Below are positions 10,263 through 20,345 of a DNA stretch of 64,000 nt, in pieces. The DNA is taken from NCBI RefSeq assembly GCF_030269925.1, contig NC_085107.1, positions 5,208,001 through 5,272,000 on the forward strand. Direction: 5' to 3'. Position numbers and translations under genes: made by a program. The notes under the pieces are model-generated. The model did no database searches, was not told the DNA's origin, and worked only from the letters and a program-made list of their open reading frames with translations. This stretch comes from Bombyx mori (taxonomy: Eukaryota; Arthropoda; Insecta; Lepidoptera; Bombycidae). The stretch's first letter is position 1; each line of letters begins with the position of its first letter.

Positions 10263-11104
10263 AGAGGGACATTTTAATTAATTACAGTCGATGGTATACA
10301 GTTAACGGTAGAACATCAACCTAACCTAAAGCCTAACAGTACAAAAAACAACCTAACTACACACGAATTATTTTAATGATCGTGAAACTCATCGTTTAAT
10401 TTTAATCTTCCAAAATGCCCTAATAATATGGGTGTAAATAATTTACTTTCATAGCGAGAAGAAGCCTTAATGAAGCACGCGCTTAGTTGATTAATAATTT
10501 GCTCGCTGTTCATAAGGACATAAAGAGCATCGCTTTTATAGTTTTCTCGAGTTAAATAACGTAACTGATGAATATTATGTAAATAGAACTTTATCATTTA
10601 TTAAGTGCACATTACATTAAAGGATTTTGTGAGAATCGTGACTGAATTTGCCGGTGGGTTTGTAGAATTTGGGATTTTGAAACAAAAGTGCTTGTGACAT
10701 CGATGTGGCGCTTCCCGATAACTTCAAGTATTAAATTATATTAATATAAATTTATTTTATTTTTGTACACCATTAAAAAATACAAGAGCTGAGGGTTTAT
10801 GGGATAGAGAGAGCAATATTAAGAACCAATCGTTTTATGACAAGTCAGATATCGTCTAAACTCGAATAGTATTTCTTAAAGTGCGTAAAACTGATAAGTA
10901 TTAAGGCTTGTATGATAAATAATTAATTACTTTGTATTGAATATTTTAACGTGTTGATGTTAATTTATATATTAAAATCCTCAGTTGCATAAAGCAATAA
11001 TCGGTCTCATTGTAAAATACGTATTTTGGAAGATTTCGTTCAATTAAATTTAAAGCAATGTTTAAGGGTTTAATGTTCACCGCAAGAGTAGTTTCAATAA
11101 GCTT
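10263..11104. other. Non-coding stretch
   Basis: No gene or confident repeat. A 74-codon minus-strand frame at 10373-10597 has no recognisable domain and is not supported. Confidence 0.45.
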
Positions 11105-11348
11105 ACTGGTGGTAGGACCTCTTATGAGTCCGCACGGGTAGGTACCACCACCCCGCCTATTTCTGCCGTGAAGCTGTAATGCATTTCGGTTCGAAGTGTG
11201 GGGCAGCCGTTGTATCTATACTTGAGACCTTAGAACTTATATCTCAAGGTGAGTGACGCATTTACGTTGTGGACTCCTATGGGCTCCAGTAACCACTTAA
11301 CACCGGATGGGCTGTGAGCTAGTCCACCCATATAAGCAATAAAAAAAT
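11105..11348 (+). repeat. SINE (family A), head-less copy
   Basis: ACTGGTGGTAGGACCTCTTA through GAAGCTGTAATGCATTTCGG to ATAAGCAATAAAAAAA matches the middle and tail of the SINE with moderate divergence. The tRNA-like head is absent. The usual CAGGTG is changed to CCGGATGG here. Confidence 0.88.
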
Positions 11349-11906
11349 TATTTATTATTTTACCGTTCAATAAAAACTTAGATACCAAATGAAAGTTTCC
11401 TATATAGTATTTTGATCATATTTTTCGATTCACAAATTTAATATCGTTAGCGATTTATTAATCTGCACTCCCGAAGGAAATTCTCTGACGGCATTCCACA
11501 GCGTTCTCCATTTTAAAACTGAGCACGGGAACGTGTTAATTTTGTTTTTTTTTTTAATTTAAAAACTTTATCTTTTATTTTCCGTAGCGTTTCGTCGACA
11601 CTCCCGTTCCAATATTGTCGTGAATTAAACTCAAACGCAACAGTTTAATTATTAAAGTTAGTTGAATCGCTCGGTTGAATCGGTCTAACGATTTGCATTT
11701 TGTGTTTGAGATTTTTGTATTCTCCTCGTCCGTTCCGCTGCTGTTTACGTTTTTTTTAATAACTTTACTGGCTGAGTGTGGTGTTCGAGGTCGGAAGTTT
11801 ATTGTTTTTATTTAACAATGTAAACTTGACATTCTCTTATTTAGTTTACGCTGATTGATGCAGGGTGATTATTTCGAACTTTCGCGACGAATAACGGATG
11901 CCGCTT
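11349..11906. other. Non-coding stretch
   Basis: AT-rich DNA with poly-T runs (around 11540 and 11748). No gene or recognised repeat. Confidence 0.45.
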
Positions 11907-12126
11907 TTTTTATTTATTGCTTACAGGGTGGATGAGCTTACTGGAGCCCATAGACATTTACAACTTAAATGCCGCTACCCACCTTGAGGTATGAGTTCTA
12001 AGGTCTCAGTATAGTTACAACGGCTGCCCCACCCTTCAAACCGAAACGCATTACTGCTTCACGGCAGAAATAGGCGGTATGGTGGTACCTGCCCGCGCGG
12101 GCTCACAAGGGGTTCTACCACCAGTA
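11907..12126 (-). repeat. SINE (family A), head-less with small internal deletion
   Basis: Poly-T, TTATTGCTTACAGGGTGGAT and then a jump straight to GAGCTTACTGGAGCCCATAG shows loss of the CACAGCCCACCTGG block. The rest (CGAAACGCATTACTGC, CTACCACCAGT) matches the SINE well up to the ACTGGTGGTAG point, where the copy ends. Confidence 0.85.
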
Positions 12127-13685
12127 TAGCGTATTTGCTCGTCACGTCACCCACCTCAGTGACTGCTGTTTGGTTTGAAACAAAAAAAACTTTGAACCGT
12201 GCGTAATTAATTTAATCAGAAAATGATATGAGGTGTGGCAATGAAATTTAGATTTCCTTCCGTGTAAGTAAAAGTTAAAAAGAAATAAAGTTAAAAAGAA
12301 ATTAGTCAACTAATATTAGAAAGAAAAGTTAAAAAGAAATTAGTCAACTAATATTAAACAGAGAATAATACAGTCCAGAGAACTCTTTAGTCCATAGACA
12401 GAACAGTCCAGACATTCGAAAATCAAAGGAAACACTAGTCCAGAAAGCTTAGTTTAATAAACAGAATTCTATACTTATAGAATTCAGCGTATCAGCGCGT
12501 CTATTCTATCTGAGATCTTGCTGATTCATCCCTGTTGAAGACTCATCCCTTACCCTGCTTTTTCATTAAAGTTTTACATAAATTAAAAATAAGAGTGTTA
12601 ATATTGTGACCATAAATAAAACTACGCGAACAACAAAGTGAGACAATCGATTAAATTCCCAAGCTCTTGTTCTGTTTTTGTTTTGACATAGTAATAAACC
12701 AAGCGATTAATTAATATTTAACGAAATTGTGAGTTGACCGTCTGTCTGTGGCATTCATTCTATTTGGTCACAGTTAAGCTCTGTCTAGTCGTGTTACGGG
12801 AAGTCTATTGTAGCTAAGCGGGTAATACCTATAGTGTTATTATTTTTAAGCTTTGAAATGGCTGAAACGAGGCTCAAGCATTGGAGCGTTGGTAATAACA
12901 AGGACTACAGCGTGTACGCGCAAAATTTATACTGTGAAAAAAAAAAACGCTCTTTCATGTTGTTATAGTGGTAAAAGTATTGAAAGCTACAAAGTTGGTA
13001 TTTCAAAATAACGAGACTAATGCTTACTTCGCGGCAAACATAAACAAGAATATGTTACCTACTCGTGCGAGATTTTAGTACGCCTTTCCGCCAATTTGTA
13101 GCGATCTCAGTATGCTGGTATAATACTCAAAGTACCCAGCCTGTTCTGCGATGATCTCTTAGTCACTTTTAACGAGACCCATGGGAGGAGATGGTTTGTG
13201 CCAATAAATATAATCGATAGATATACCGCTCTGATTAAGTGAATAAAAGCATTTGGAAGTAAACGACAAAGGGTAGATCCTCCACTGAGCAAGAGAAATG
13301 ATTCAAAATGTTTTTTTTTTTAGGAAGGAACGATTACTGGTGGCCTAGGGCCTTTCCAATTCACCAGGATATGTGGGGGAGCACATTCACTAACAGTTGC
13401 CCAAGCGCCTCCCAAGGAGACCTATCAGCTCTAGAGCAGCTGCTCCGCAAATGCATGATCCAAATTTTACTGTTCGGAAATTATAAATAAACACTTTTTT
13501 CATGAAAATGTCGTTAGCAAGATTCGGGCATCTCCCCAACGTATCGAATTCTACCGCTACCGGATACAAGCGTATCAATTGAATTATTAAATACAATTAA
13601 CTCTGAATATGAAAAGAAATATTGCAAGATCGACTTAAGCATAGTTGGAATATAGACTAACAGAATTATAGCACTTTGAAGTCGT
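12127..13685. other. Non-coding stretch with a short direct duplication
   Basis: No credible gene. Around 12288-12357 a unit of about 30 bases (AGTTAAAAAGAAATTAGTCA followed by ACTAATATTA) occurs twice. Other frames here, up to 68 codons, lack coding character. Confidence 0.5.
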
Positions 13686-14012
13686 CTTGTCCTAAATGAT
13701 AAGACGTTCGGTGTACTCTTATCGAACATTGAAGCTATGTCGGTATTCAAATCCCATAGATGGGTACCCATTTTTCTATAGAAATACGTAGGTAGGACTT
13801 TCCAAATCTTCAACAATTTTATTACACGCTTACACGATGTTATCAAATGTTAACATCGTGTAATCAATTTCAAACTCGTAAAAATAATACTCAATAATCT
13901 AGATGAGCGTCTTATGAGCCCGCACACATAGTTACCACCAGCCTACTTAGTTGCGAAGTATTAATGTGTTTCGGTTTATACCATACAATATACCTTATAT
14001 CTCAAGGGCTTT
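13686..14012 (+). repeat. SINE (family A) with head, strongly diverged
   Basis: CCTAAATGATAAGACGTTCG, TCGGTATTCAAATCCCATAG (decayed B box) and GGGTACCCATTTTTCTATAG match the SINE head. TTACACGATGTTA, GAGCGTCTTATGAGCC and GTATTAATGTGTTTCGG match the middle. An inserted perfect hairpin (13830-13842 with 13851-13863) sits at the junction. The copy is old and decayed. Confidence 0.65.
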
Positions 14013-14062
14013 ATACCAAGGCTAAGGCGAAGGACCTTATATCTCTTATATCTGGGTGGGGC

Positions 14063-14312
14063 TTTTTTATTTTTTTATTGCTCAGATGGGTGGACAAACT
14101 AATGACCCACCTGGCGTAACTGGAGCCCATCTAAATCTATGTACAACGTAAATGCGGCCACCCACCTTAAGACAAGAGTTCTAAGGTCTCAGTTTTGACA
14201 CTAGAACGGCTGACTTATCCTTCAAAGCCGAAGTCAATCGTAAACATTTGGTAAGTAAATATTTTATTAGAAAAATTGGTACCTGCCTTCGGAATTCAGT
14301 TACACCTTCTCG
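14063..14312 (-). repeat. SINE (family A) with internal deletion
   Basis: Poly-T, ATTGCTCAGATGGGTGGAC and ACCCACCTGGCGTAACTGG show the minus-strand tail. At about 14221-14235, CCTTCAAAGCCGAAGTCAAT joins directly to the head-proximal block (GTCAATCGTAAACATTTGG, AGAAAAATTGGTACC). The whole GCATTACTGC...CCACCAGTAATTACG centre is missing. CACCTG is retained. Confidence 0.8.
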
Positions 14313-14400
14313 TCTTATCCCTTAGGCATTAAAATAGAATAAAACATCAATGTTGTTGTCAAAACATCAAAAGTAGAACGCGATTCATGATTAATGCAAT

Positions 14401-14577
14401 GCAATATACAATCTATTCAATTACAATTAACTCTTTTTTTTAATTGCTTAGTTGGGTGGACGATCTCACAGCCTATCTGTTGTTAAGTGGTTACTGAAGC
14501 CGATTGACATTTACAATTTAAATACCGCTACCCATCTTGAGATATGAGTTCTAAGGTCTCAAGTACAGTTACAATTT
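14401..14577 (-). repeat. SINE (family A) fragment plus flank shared with the 15.8-kb copy
   Basis: TTAATTGCTTAGTTGGGTGG through GTTCTAAGGTCTCAAGTACA is a tail-half SINE copy on the minus strand. Just outside its tail (14401-14434) lies CAATCTATTCAATTACAATT AACTC. The identical flank occurs inverted just outside the tail of the + strand copy at 15788-15812. See the related finding on possible 3' transduction. Confidence 0.8.
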
Positions 14578-15543
14578 TTTTCAATTTATCAAATTTACAT
14601 CAGAACCAATGGACGAATCATTCACCTGAATAAATAGCAGACTATTACACAGCGCCTCCGTCTTCCCGGAACTCAGGTATTAAGGTTAAATGTCAATAAG
14701 CAATGCAGTAAATGCATCTGACAATATTATTTCCGTTTCAAATCGAGGAGAGCTTTGAAGTCAGCACGGAAGCGCTCTTGAACTGCACTCCCATTATTTA
14801 GTCGAGCTTTAGTGCTTCTTTGAGAAATTAAATGGCAATTAACGGTTATATTTTCCGTTCGCTCAGTGCAGCGCTGAATCAAAACGAGAGACTAATTTGT
14901 AGAATGATCTATGAGTAAAGTTTATCTAGTAAAGGCAATAAATGTAAACAAGTTGATATCAAAGGATTTTTATAATGTCAAAGATATTTTCGTTTTATTG
15001 TGTAGGTGTGTACAGAAGGACAGTATATTTTTTTCAAAACATAAGGTTTTTTTTTGTGAAATGATTTTTGCGTCGTCATGCTGATTTGTTTGATAGAGAG
15101 TATATAAAGGATGTTCAATTTGAAACACATTTATTTTGTTGCTTTATTTATGTTGTACTCATTCAGTACTTACAAAATTTTACGTAGTCTGGCTTAGTGA
15201 CTGTAATCCTGTGAAAACAGAGTCGAAAGTAAGCTAGCTTTGTAACCAAAAATCATATATTACCAACTCTAATTACACGACACAAGTCGACAGAATTCAA
15301 TTTTGTAAGTTTTATATATCCGAAATTTCATCGTTCCTTTTAAATAAAATTTAATTTTCCGTAATTAAAGCTATGATTTCTTTCCGACGGTCGAATACTT
15401 GATGTTATTATTGGCCTCTCGAAAATTATTAGGAAATTTTTAGCGGATTTTCACATAATTAGGGCGCTTAGTACCACCATTTAATACCAGATGAAACGCA
15501 ATTTCGTCTCTCCTGTAACAGCGCTAATATAAACACATAATTT
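14578..15543. other. Non-coding stretch
   Basis: No gene or confident repeat. The sequence is AT-rich with several T-runs. Confidence 0.45.
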
Positions 15544-15857
15544 TACTGGTGGTAGGACCTCTTGTGAGTCCGCGCGGGTAGGTACCACCACCCCGCCTAT
15601 TTCTGCCGTGAAGCAGTATTGCGTTTCGGTTTGAAGGGTGGGGCAGCCGTTGTAACTATACTGAGACCTTAGAACTTATATCTCAAGGTGGGTGGCGCAT
15701 TTACATTGTAGATGTCTATGGGCTCCAGTAACCACTTAACACCAGGTGGGCTGTGAGCTCGTCCGCCCAACTAAGCAATAAAAAAAAGAGTTAATTGTAA
15801 TTGAATAGATTGTGTATCGCATTGTGTAAGCAATAAAAAAAAAAAAAAAACAAATAA
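15544..15857 (+). repeat. SINE (family A), well preserved, with doubled tail
   Basis: ACTGGTGGTAGGACCTCTTG to AACTAAGCAATAAAAAAA is among the least diverged head-less copies. Instead of ending, it continues with AGAGTTAATTGTAATTGAAT plus AGATTGTGTATCGCATTG, then a second TAAGCAATAAAA and a long poly-A run (15839-15850). The 3' extension matches the flank of the inverted copy at 14401-14434. CAGGTG is retained. Confidence 0.9.
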
Positions 15858-16157
15858 CCAAACTCATATTATAGTTACATTTCAAAATTATTTCATTCCT
15901 CAAATTAGCATTATCAACATTTAATAATTAAAACGTACACAATATTCGCGAATATTAATTAAAAGAAAACTTCAATTTAAAATAAAATTATTAAAAATAG
16001 TGGCGTGGCTCAACTTCTCTCAATAGACAAAAAAAATTCCATAGTTACGACATGATACAAAACATATTTAATCTGGATGGAGATGGTTGGTAGTTTATTT
16101 ATGGCGTTTACTTAACAAGCATGATGTAACTAAAATTAACCTCAAATAATTTACATA
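15858..16157. other. Non-coding stretch
   Basis: AT-rich DNA without gene or repeat signal. Confidence 0.4.
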
Positions 16158-16312
16158 GCGGTAGGCGGCTATGCCCCTGGCATTGCTGACGTCGATGAGC
16201 GACAGTAACCACTCACCATCAACATCACCATTACCACCACCATCACCATCACCATCAATCAGGTGGGCCGTATGGTCGTCTGCATACAAGTGAAATAAAA
16301 AAATACAAATAA
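16158..16312 (+). repeat. Short dispersed repeat (family B) with expanded CACCAT array
   Basis: GCGGTAGGCGGCTATGCCCC, GGCATTGCTGACGTCGATG and AGTAACCACTCACCATCA match family B. The normally single CACCATCAGGTGGGCC joint is expanded into a CAC/CAT-rich array of about 45 bases (16214-16258) before CAGGTGGGCCGTATGG and the poly-A tail resume. The expansion creates a small Gly/Asp-rich frame on the minus strand that is not a gene. Confidence 0.85.
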
Positions 16313-16835
16313 AATTTGGTGCATCAACACATTGACAGTATGTATTATTTCAGCATTTAAATCAAACAATTAGATGCTGTTTATTTTGGTGAGGATATCA
16401 GTATCCTAGTCTAATTTGTCTACTTCGTTATTGCGCTTGCTTGGCCTTAGTTAATTGGTGCTTATTTAAGCATATAATTATGAATGCTGCGTATTTCAAC
16501 GTCATTTAAAAGAAATTGAAAAACTGTAATAACGTTGCAGATTCTTTCAAGTTATTTTATGTGTTAATAATTTATGTGAACGGCCTGGATTAGCAATTTA
16601 TTAGCAGCTTATTGACGTGATAACAGTTTGGTAACAACTTGTCAGCACTGATCGTATTTTGAGTCGGCAAGGTCGTGCCGTGTCATCATTGTGCCAGTTT
16701 TTGAAACGTAAAATAGGCGTTATACAATATATGTAATTAGGAATTCGAAGTCATATCTCAAGATAATTCACATTTGCGATATCACATTTGTTACGCGAAC
16801 TTCTCTATCCATATGCGACAGATAGCGCAATATAT
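16313..16835. other. Non-coding stretch
   Basis: No gene, RNA gene or recognised repeat. Confidence 0.4.
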
Positions 16836-16950
16836 TTATTTTATTGCCATTGTAGGCAGACGAGCATACGGCCCAATTGATGGTGAGTGGTTACCGTCGC
16901 CCATGGACTTCAGCAATGCCAGGGGCAGCACCAAGCCGCTGCCTAAGAAA
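16836..16950 (-). repeat. Short dispersed repeat (family B)
   Basis: TTATTGCCATTGTAGGCAGA, CGAGCATACGGCCCAATTGA, TTACCGTCGCCCATGGAC and AAGCCGCTGCCTAAG match family B on the minus strand. The CACCTG is mutated to CAATTG in this copy. Confidence 0.82.
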
Positions 16951-17870
16951 ATTCCTTTAATACCGTTTTGCTGTTATGTTATGTTAACAATGCAATTATA
17001 TTTGTAAAGTGAAATTAATATTTAATTGTATTTATCTGAAATTGGTCCTCCGACAGTCCGTTGTTTCGTTCGTACCTATAAACCTTCTTGTTTGTAGACG
17101 AAAACTATGAATATTGAGTTTCCAATAGTTACGTCCTTATTTTTCTAGATAGGGTATGAGATAGATTATGTATTATGCCTTTATTATCTCTACAAATAAC
17201 TTCACTAACGTAATTAGTTTCTAAAAGTTTCGAATTACGAATCCAGTTTTAAAAGATAACTTCTTCTGTTACATCGTATGTTCGAAACTGGTAAGTAACT
17301 GTTGTCACTGTAATTTGATTTTTTCAAAACTTGATATAGAAGATTGGTAAGGTTTATTTAACATAAAAATAATGTAAAATTGCCATTAATGTACAGTTTT
17401 GGTAGTGGTAGAAAGAACAGAAAACATGTAAATATTTTTCTCAGTAATTAATATTATATATGAGTTTTTTGCAGATTTTTGATTGGTTTAATTTAATATT
17501 AGATACACCGGGAAAATCCAAAAGTCTCAGGTAAAACTAGTCTAGTTGAACCCAAGAGTATTAAGCTTATCTACGCACTGTATAACGATAATATGTAATA
17601 CTAGACAAGTTAGGAAACAAAATATATTGACGTGTAAATTTTGTAAATATAAAAATCAGCATAGTAGTACTTAGAAGTATAGATTGTTATGTGTGATGAT
17701 TTCTGTAACGAATTTATATATTTTTGTTATATAAAACTTTAATTGAAACTAAATTAGGTAAATAATAAAATTCGCAATTATTATTATATATTGTTTTCGA
17801 TTGCTATCGTTTGAATGCGTATTCCTAGAAGTTCGATTCGTTAGAAAGTTTTTAACTAACATATTTATAT
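16951..17870. other. Non-coding stretch (presumed intron)
   Basis: AT-rich DNA with no convincing coding frame. By context it lies in the intron upstream of the Scratch-family terminal exon. Confidence 0.45.
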
Positions 17871-18087
17871 GTATACTAATATATAAATCTACAGTGGTTT
17901 TTACGGGTGTTCCGTTCTAACTACTGAACCGTGCATCCGATTGACTTGAAACTTGCTATCCATGTAGAAAATACATGTACTTAATGTATAGGCTAATATT
18001 TATATGAGTGTTGGACTCCCTAATAATAATGACTATAAATAATAATGTCAATTTTAAATGCCCAGCGAAGCGGGCGAGTACGGCTAG
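17871..18087 (+). mobile_element. Non-autonomous Helitron-like element (second subfamily)
   Basis: TATACTAATATATAAATCTA, CAGTGGTTTTTACGGGTGTT, ACCGTGCATCCGATTGACTT and TGTTGGACTCCC, ending CAGCGAAGCGGGCGAGTACG with GCTAG at 18083-18087, followed by T. A related, longer copy lies at 54226-54486. The CTAG end behind a GC-rich palindrome-prone segment fits Helitrons. No coding capacity. Confidence 0.7.
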
Positions 18088-18130
18088 TTCTTCATAAAAC
18101 TAATTAATATTATATTTTATTTGCGTAATT

Positions 18131-18357
18131 ACTGGTGGTAGGACCTCTTGTGAGTCCGCGCCGCTAGGTACCACCACCCTGCCTATTTCTGTCGTGAAGC
18201 AGTAATGCGTTTCGGTTTGAAGGGTAGAGCAGCCGTTCTAACTATACTGAGAACTTATATCTCAAGGTGCGTGGTGCATTTACGTTGTAGATGTTTATGG
18301 GCTCCAGTAACCACTTAACACCAGGTGGGTTGTGAGCTCGTCCATCCATCTAAGAAA
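18131..18357 (+). repeat. SINE (family A), head-less, interrupted at its tail by a Helitron
   Basis: ACTGGTGGTAGGACCTCTTG to TCCATCCATCTAAGAAA matches the middle and tail with small deletions (for example after CTATACTGAGAAC). Where poly-A should follow, a Helitron-like element begins at 18358. CAGGTG is retained. Confidence 0.85.
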
Positions 18358-18645
18358 TCTATACATATATAAATGAATTGCTGTTCGTTAGTCTCGCTAA
18401 AACTCGAGAACGGCTAGACCGATTTGGCTAACTTTGGTCTTGAATTATTCGTGGAAGACTAGAGAAGGTTTAAAAGGTAGATAAATATGAAAATGCTTGA
18501 ATTTAATAAAAATAACAATTTCGTTTTTCCTTTGATGTGCCCCCCGTCGGACGGATTCCTTTTGTTTGTTTTAAGTTTATTTTATACAAAAGTTTAGGTC
18601 TTTTATTTATCTATTGAGGCACTAAAAGGCTGCCGGGTCAGCTAG
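18358..18645 (+). mobile_element. Non-autonomous Helitron-like element (third subfamily)
   Basis: It begins TCTATACATATATAAATG preceded by A and ends TGCCGGGTCAGCTAG followed by T, matching a Helitron TC start, CTAG end and A/T target. The interior has TTAGTCTCGCTAAAACTCGA and CCCCCCGTCGGACGGATTCC. The reverse complement of the same element lies at 28339-28633. Its 3' end is only 89 bases upstream of the coding exon at 18735. Confidence 0.8.
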
Positions 18646-18659
18646 TAAAAAAAAATTGT

Positions 18660-18734
18660 AAAAAAAATTGACTAACTCATTGACTAATTAAAAAATGCGC
18701 TTTTAATGTAATAAAGTGTAATGTTTATTGTCAG
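18660..18734 (+). promoter_or_regulatory. Branch-point region and splice acceptor of the terminal exon
   Basis: GACTAACTCATTGACTAATT (about 18669-18688) offers two CTAAC/CTAAT-type branch-point candidates. A T-rich run ending TTTATTGTCAG gives the AG acceptor at 18733-18734. An in-frame stop at 18719-18721 closes the reading frame just upstream. The ATG at 18721 is out of frame and is not the start, so the exon is internal/terminal. Confidence 0.75.
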
Positions 18735-19699
18735 AGCCTCGGCCGGCGCAGTACGCGGAGCTGGGCAGCGCGCCGCTGTCAGAGCGCTCCGCAGCTGACA
18801 CGGAGGCGGCACACGAACTGTTGTCTTTGGCTCAAAGCGTGCCGCCCCTGCCGCCCGCCGCCGTCGTCACACTGCTGCAAGCGCCCGAGCCTACACCCCT
18901 CGTGCCAGTCTACACCTACACTCTGCAGCCGACCAACATCTACATCCTTTCCGAAGAGCCGCCCGAGCCAACTATCTACCACGCTGTTCAAACGGTCACC
19001 CCTATACAGACCGTCGAGTACGCAGCCATTGAGCCGCAAGTTAATTATGTTGCTTATCAACCCCAGATACCGCTTGAGTATGTCACTGATTGCCGAGGAC
19101 AACTCTTGCCACCGCCGCCGCCACCGCCACCGCCACCGCCACCACCACAACCGCAACCAGAAACATCACCGCCGGACCCTAAACCTGAACCGAAATCCGA
19201 ACCTCGAGATCCACCTCAGACACCTCGAGCTCCGCAGTCACCATCAACAAAGGACAAGGCTGCTAAATATGACTGCAACGAGTGTGGCAAGCGGTATGCC
19301 ACTTCCTCAAATCTATCGCGTCACAAGCAGACCCACCGCAGTCTTGATTCTGTGGCGGCGAAGCGATGCCCAGAGTGCGGTAAGGCTTACGTTTCTATGC
19401 CAGCTTTGGCAATGCACGTGCTGACTCATCGCATGGGTCATATATGTGGTGTGTGCGGCAAGCATTTCTCTCGGCCGTGGCTCCTGCGAGGCCACGTGCG
19501 CTCACATACAGGAGAGAAGCCATACAACTGTGCTTCCTGCGGCAAGTCATTTGCCGATCGCTCTAACCTGCGGGCTCATCTGCAGACGCACTCTTCGGAT
19601 AAGAAATACGAATGCTCACGCTGCCACAAGTCGTTCGCTCTCAAGAGCTATCTCAACAAGCATCAGGAGGCGGCCTGCGTGCGTTCCGACGACGAGTAA
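18735..19699 (+). CDS. Scratch-family zinc-finger transcriptional repressor, terminal exon
   Basis: This exon encodes the C-terminal part of a Snail-superfamily nuclear DNA-binding repressor of the Scratch branch, known in insects for roles in neural development. Counting from the open-frame boundary at 18728, an AAHELLSLAQSVPPLP block (about residues 28-43) precedes a Tyr/Pro-rich region and a run of 13 prolines (128-140). Then come five fingers: 181-203, 213-235, 238-260, 266-288 and 294-317. The first four are C2H2, fingers 3 and 4 are joined by TGEKP, and finger 5 ends with Cys (C2HC), as in the Snail superfamily. The stop is TAA at 19697-19699. The exon starts in phase 1 after an AG acceptor, so its first codon is completed by an upstream exon. 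No SNAG exon was found in 1-18734, so the 5' exon(s) lie upstream of the window. The sequence is GC-rich against AT-rich surroundings and intact. Family assignment is strong; the choice among Scratch paralogues (scrt, Kah and CG12605 in Drosophila) is less certain. Confidence 0.93.
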
Positions 19700-20345
19700 T
19701 CGATTGCAACGAAAGATTTCTCTATGAACTTCTTTACATCTTTGTATTGATCGAACAAGAGTATATATATATTCCATAATTTTAAAGTTTGAAATGTTTA
19801 AGAATGTTGTATTTTTTCAATTATAAACTAGTCGGACACCGACGGGTAACGTGTCAATTTATGGCAGGAGCCTGCAATATTACAGCGTAGGTTAACGTTT
19901 ACATAGTAACGTTTAGATAAGGAAGCGTCACACAAACGCCGTGGGACGCAGCTAGTTGCTAGTTACGGTGATACGTAGAGACTTAATGAAACCGTCGAGC
20001 TGTGGTACAAAGAGAGCAATAAAATAACGCGCGTAGAATGCAAGTGTTAGTTCGCACGGGTAGCGTGCCAGTAGAGGCGAGAGGCGATGGACCAAGCTGT
20101 AGCCGCGCACGCCGACTCATCCGCGCGCGACACGTCGCAACCCACCCAAACCCACGCAAACCTACTCATATCGATATGTAAATATAAAACGTTTACACAT
20201 AAGTAATTTGTTCAAGCATTCCCTCTATATGAGTAGGTTTCAATATAAGTCGTTGAAAGAAGCAATTCGATAAACGGTCGACCGATAACGCTTTCCCGAA
20301 TACTCAATATACTATTAAAAATATGATTGCATTGAAAATAAATAA
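19700..20345 (+). other. Probable 3' UTR of the Scratch-family gene
   Basis: The region after the stop stays relatively GC-rich until about 20165. It offers AATAAA poly-A signals at 20018-20023 and near 20337. A perfect 14-base inverted repeat (20158-20171 with 20227-20240, AAACCTACTCATAT) could form a stem in the transcript. No coding frame is visible. The end of the transcript cannot be fixed without cDNA. Confidence 0.5.

Noticed and set aside
18721..18734. ATG at 18721 as the start of the zinc-finger protein
   Set aside because: It is out of frame with the fingers, an in-frame stop sits at 18719-18721, and an AG splice acceptor directly precedes the coding sequence.
19029..19424. 131-codon + strand frame and the antisense 125-codon frame at 18779-19156
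   Set aside because: Both are shadows of the GC-rich Scratch exon in other frames; their Arg/His/Trp-rich composition reflects the CCG/CCA repeat.
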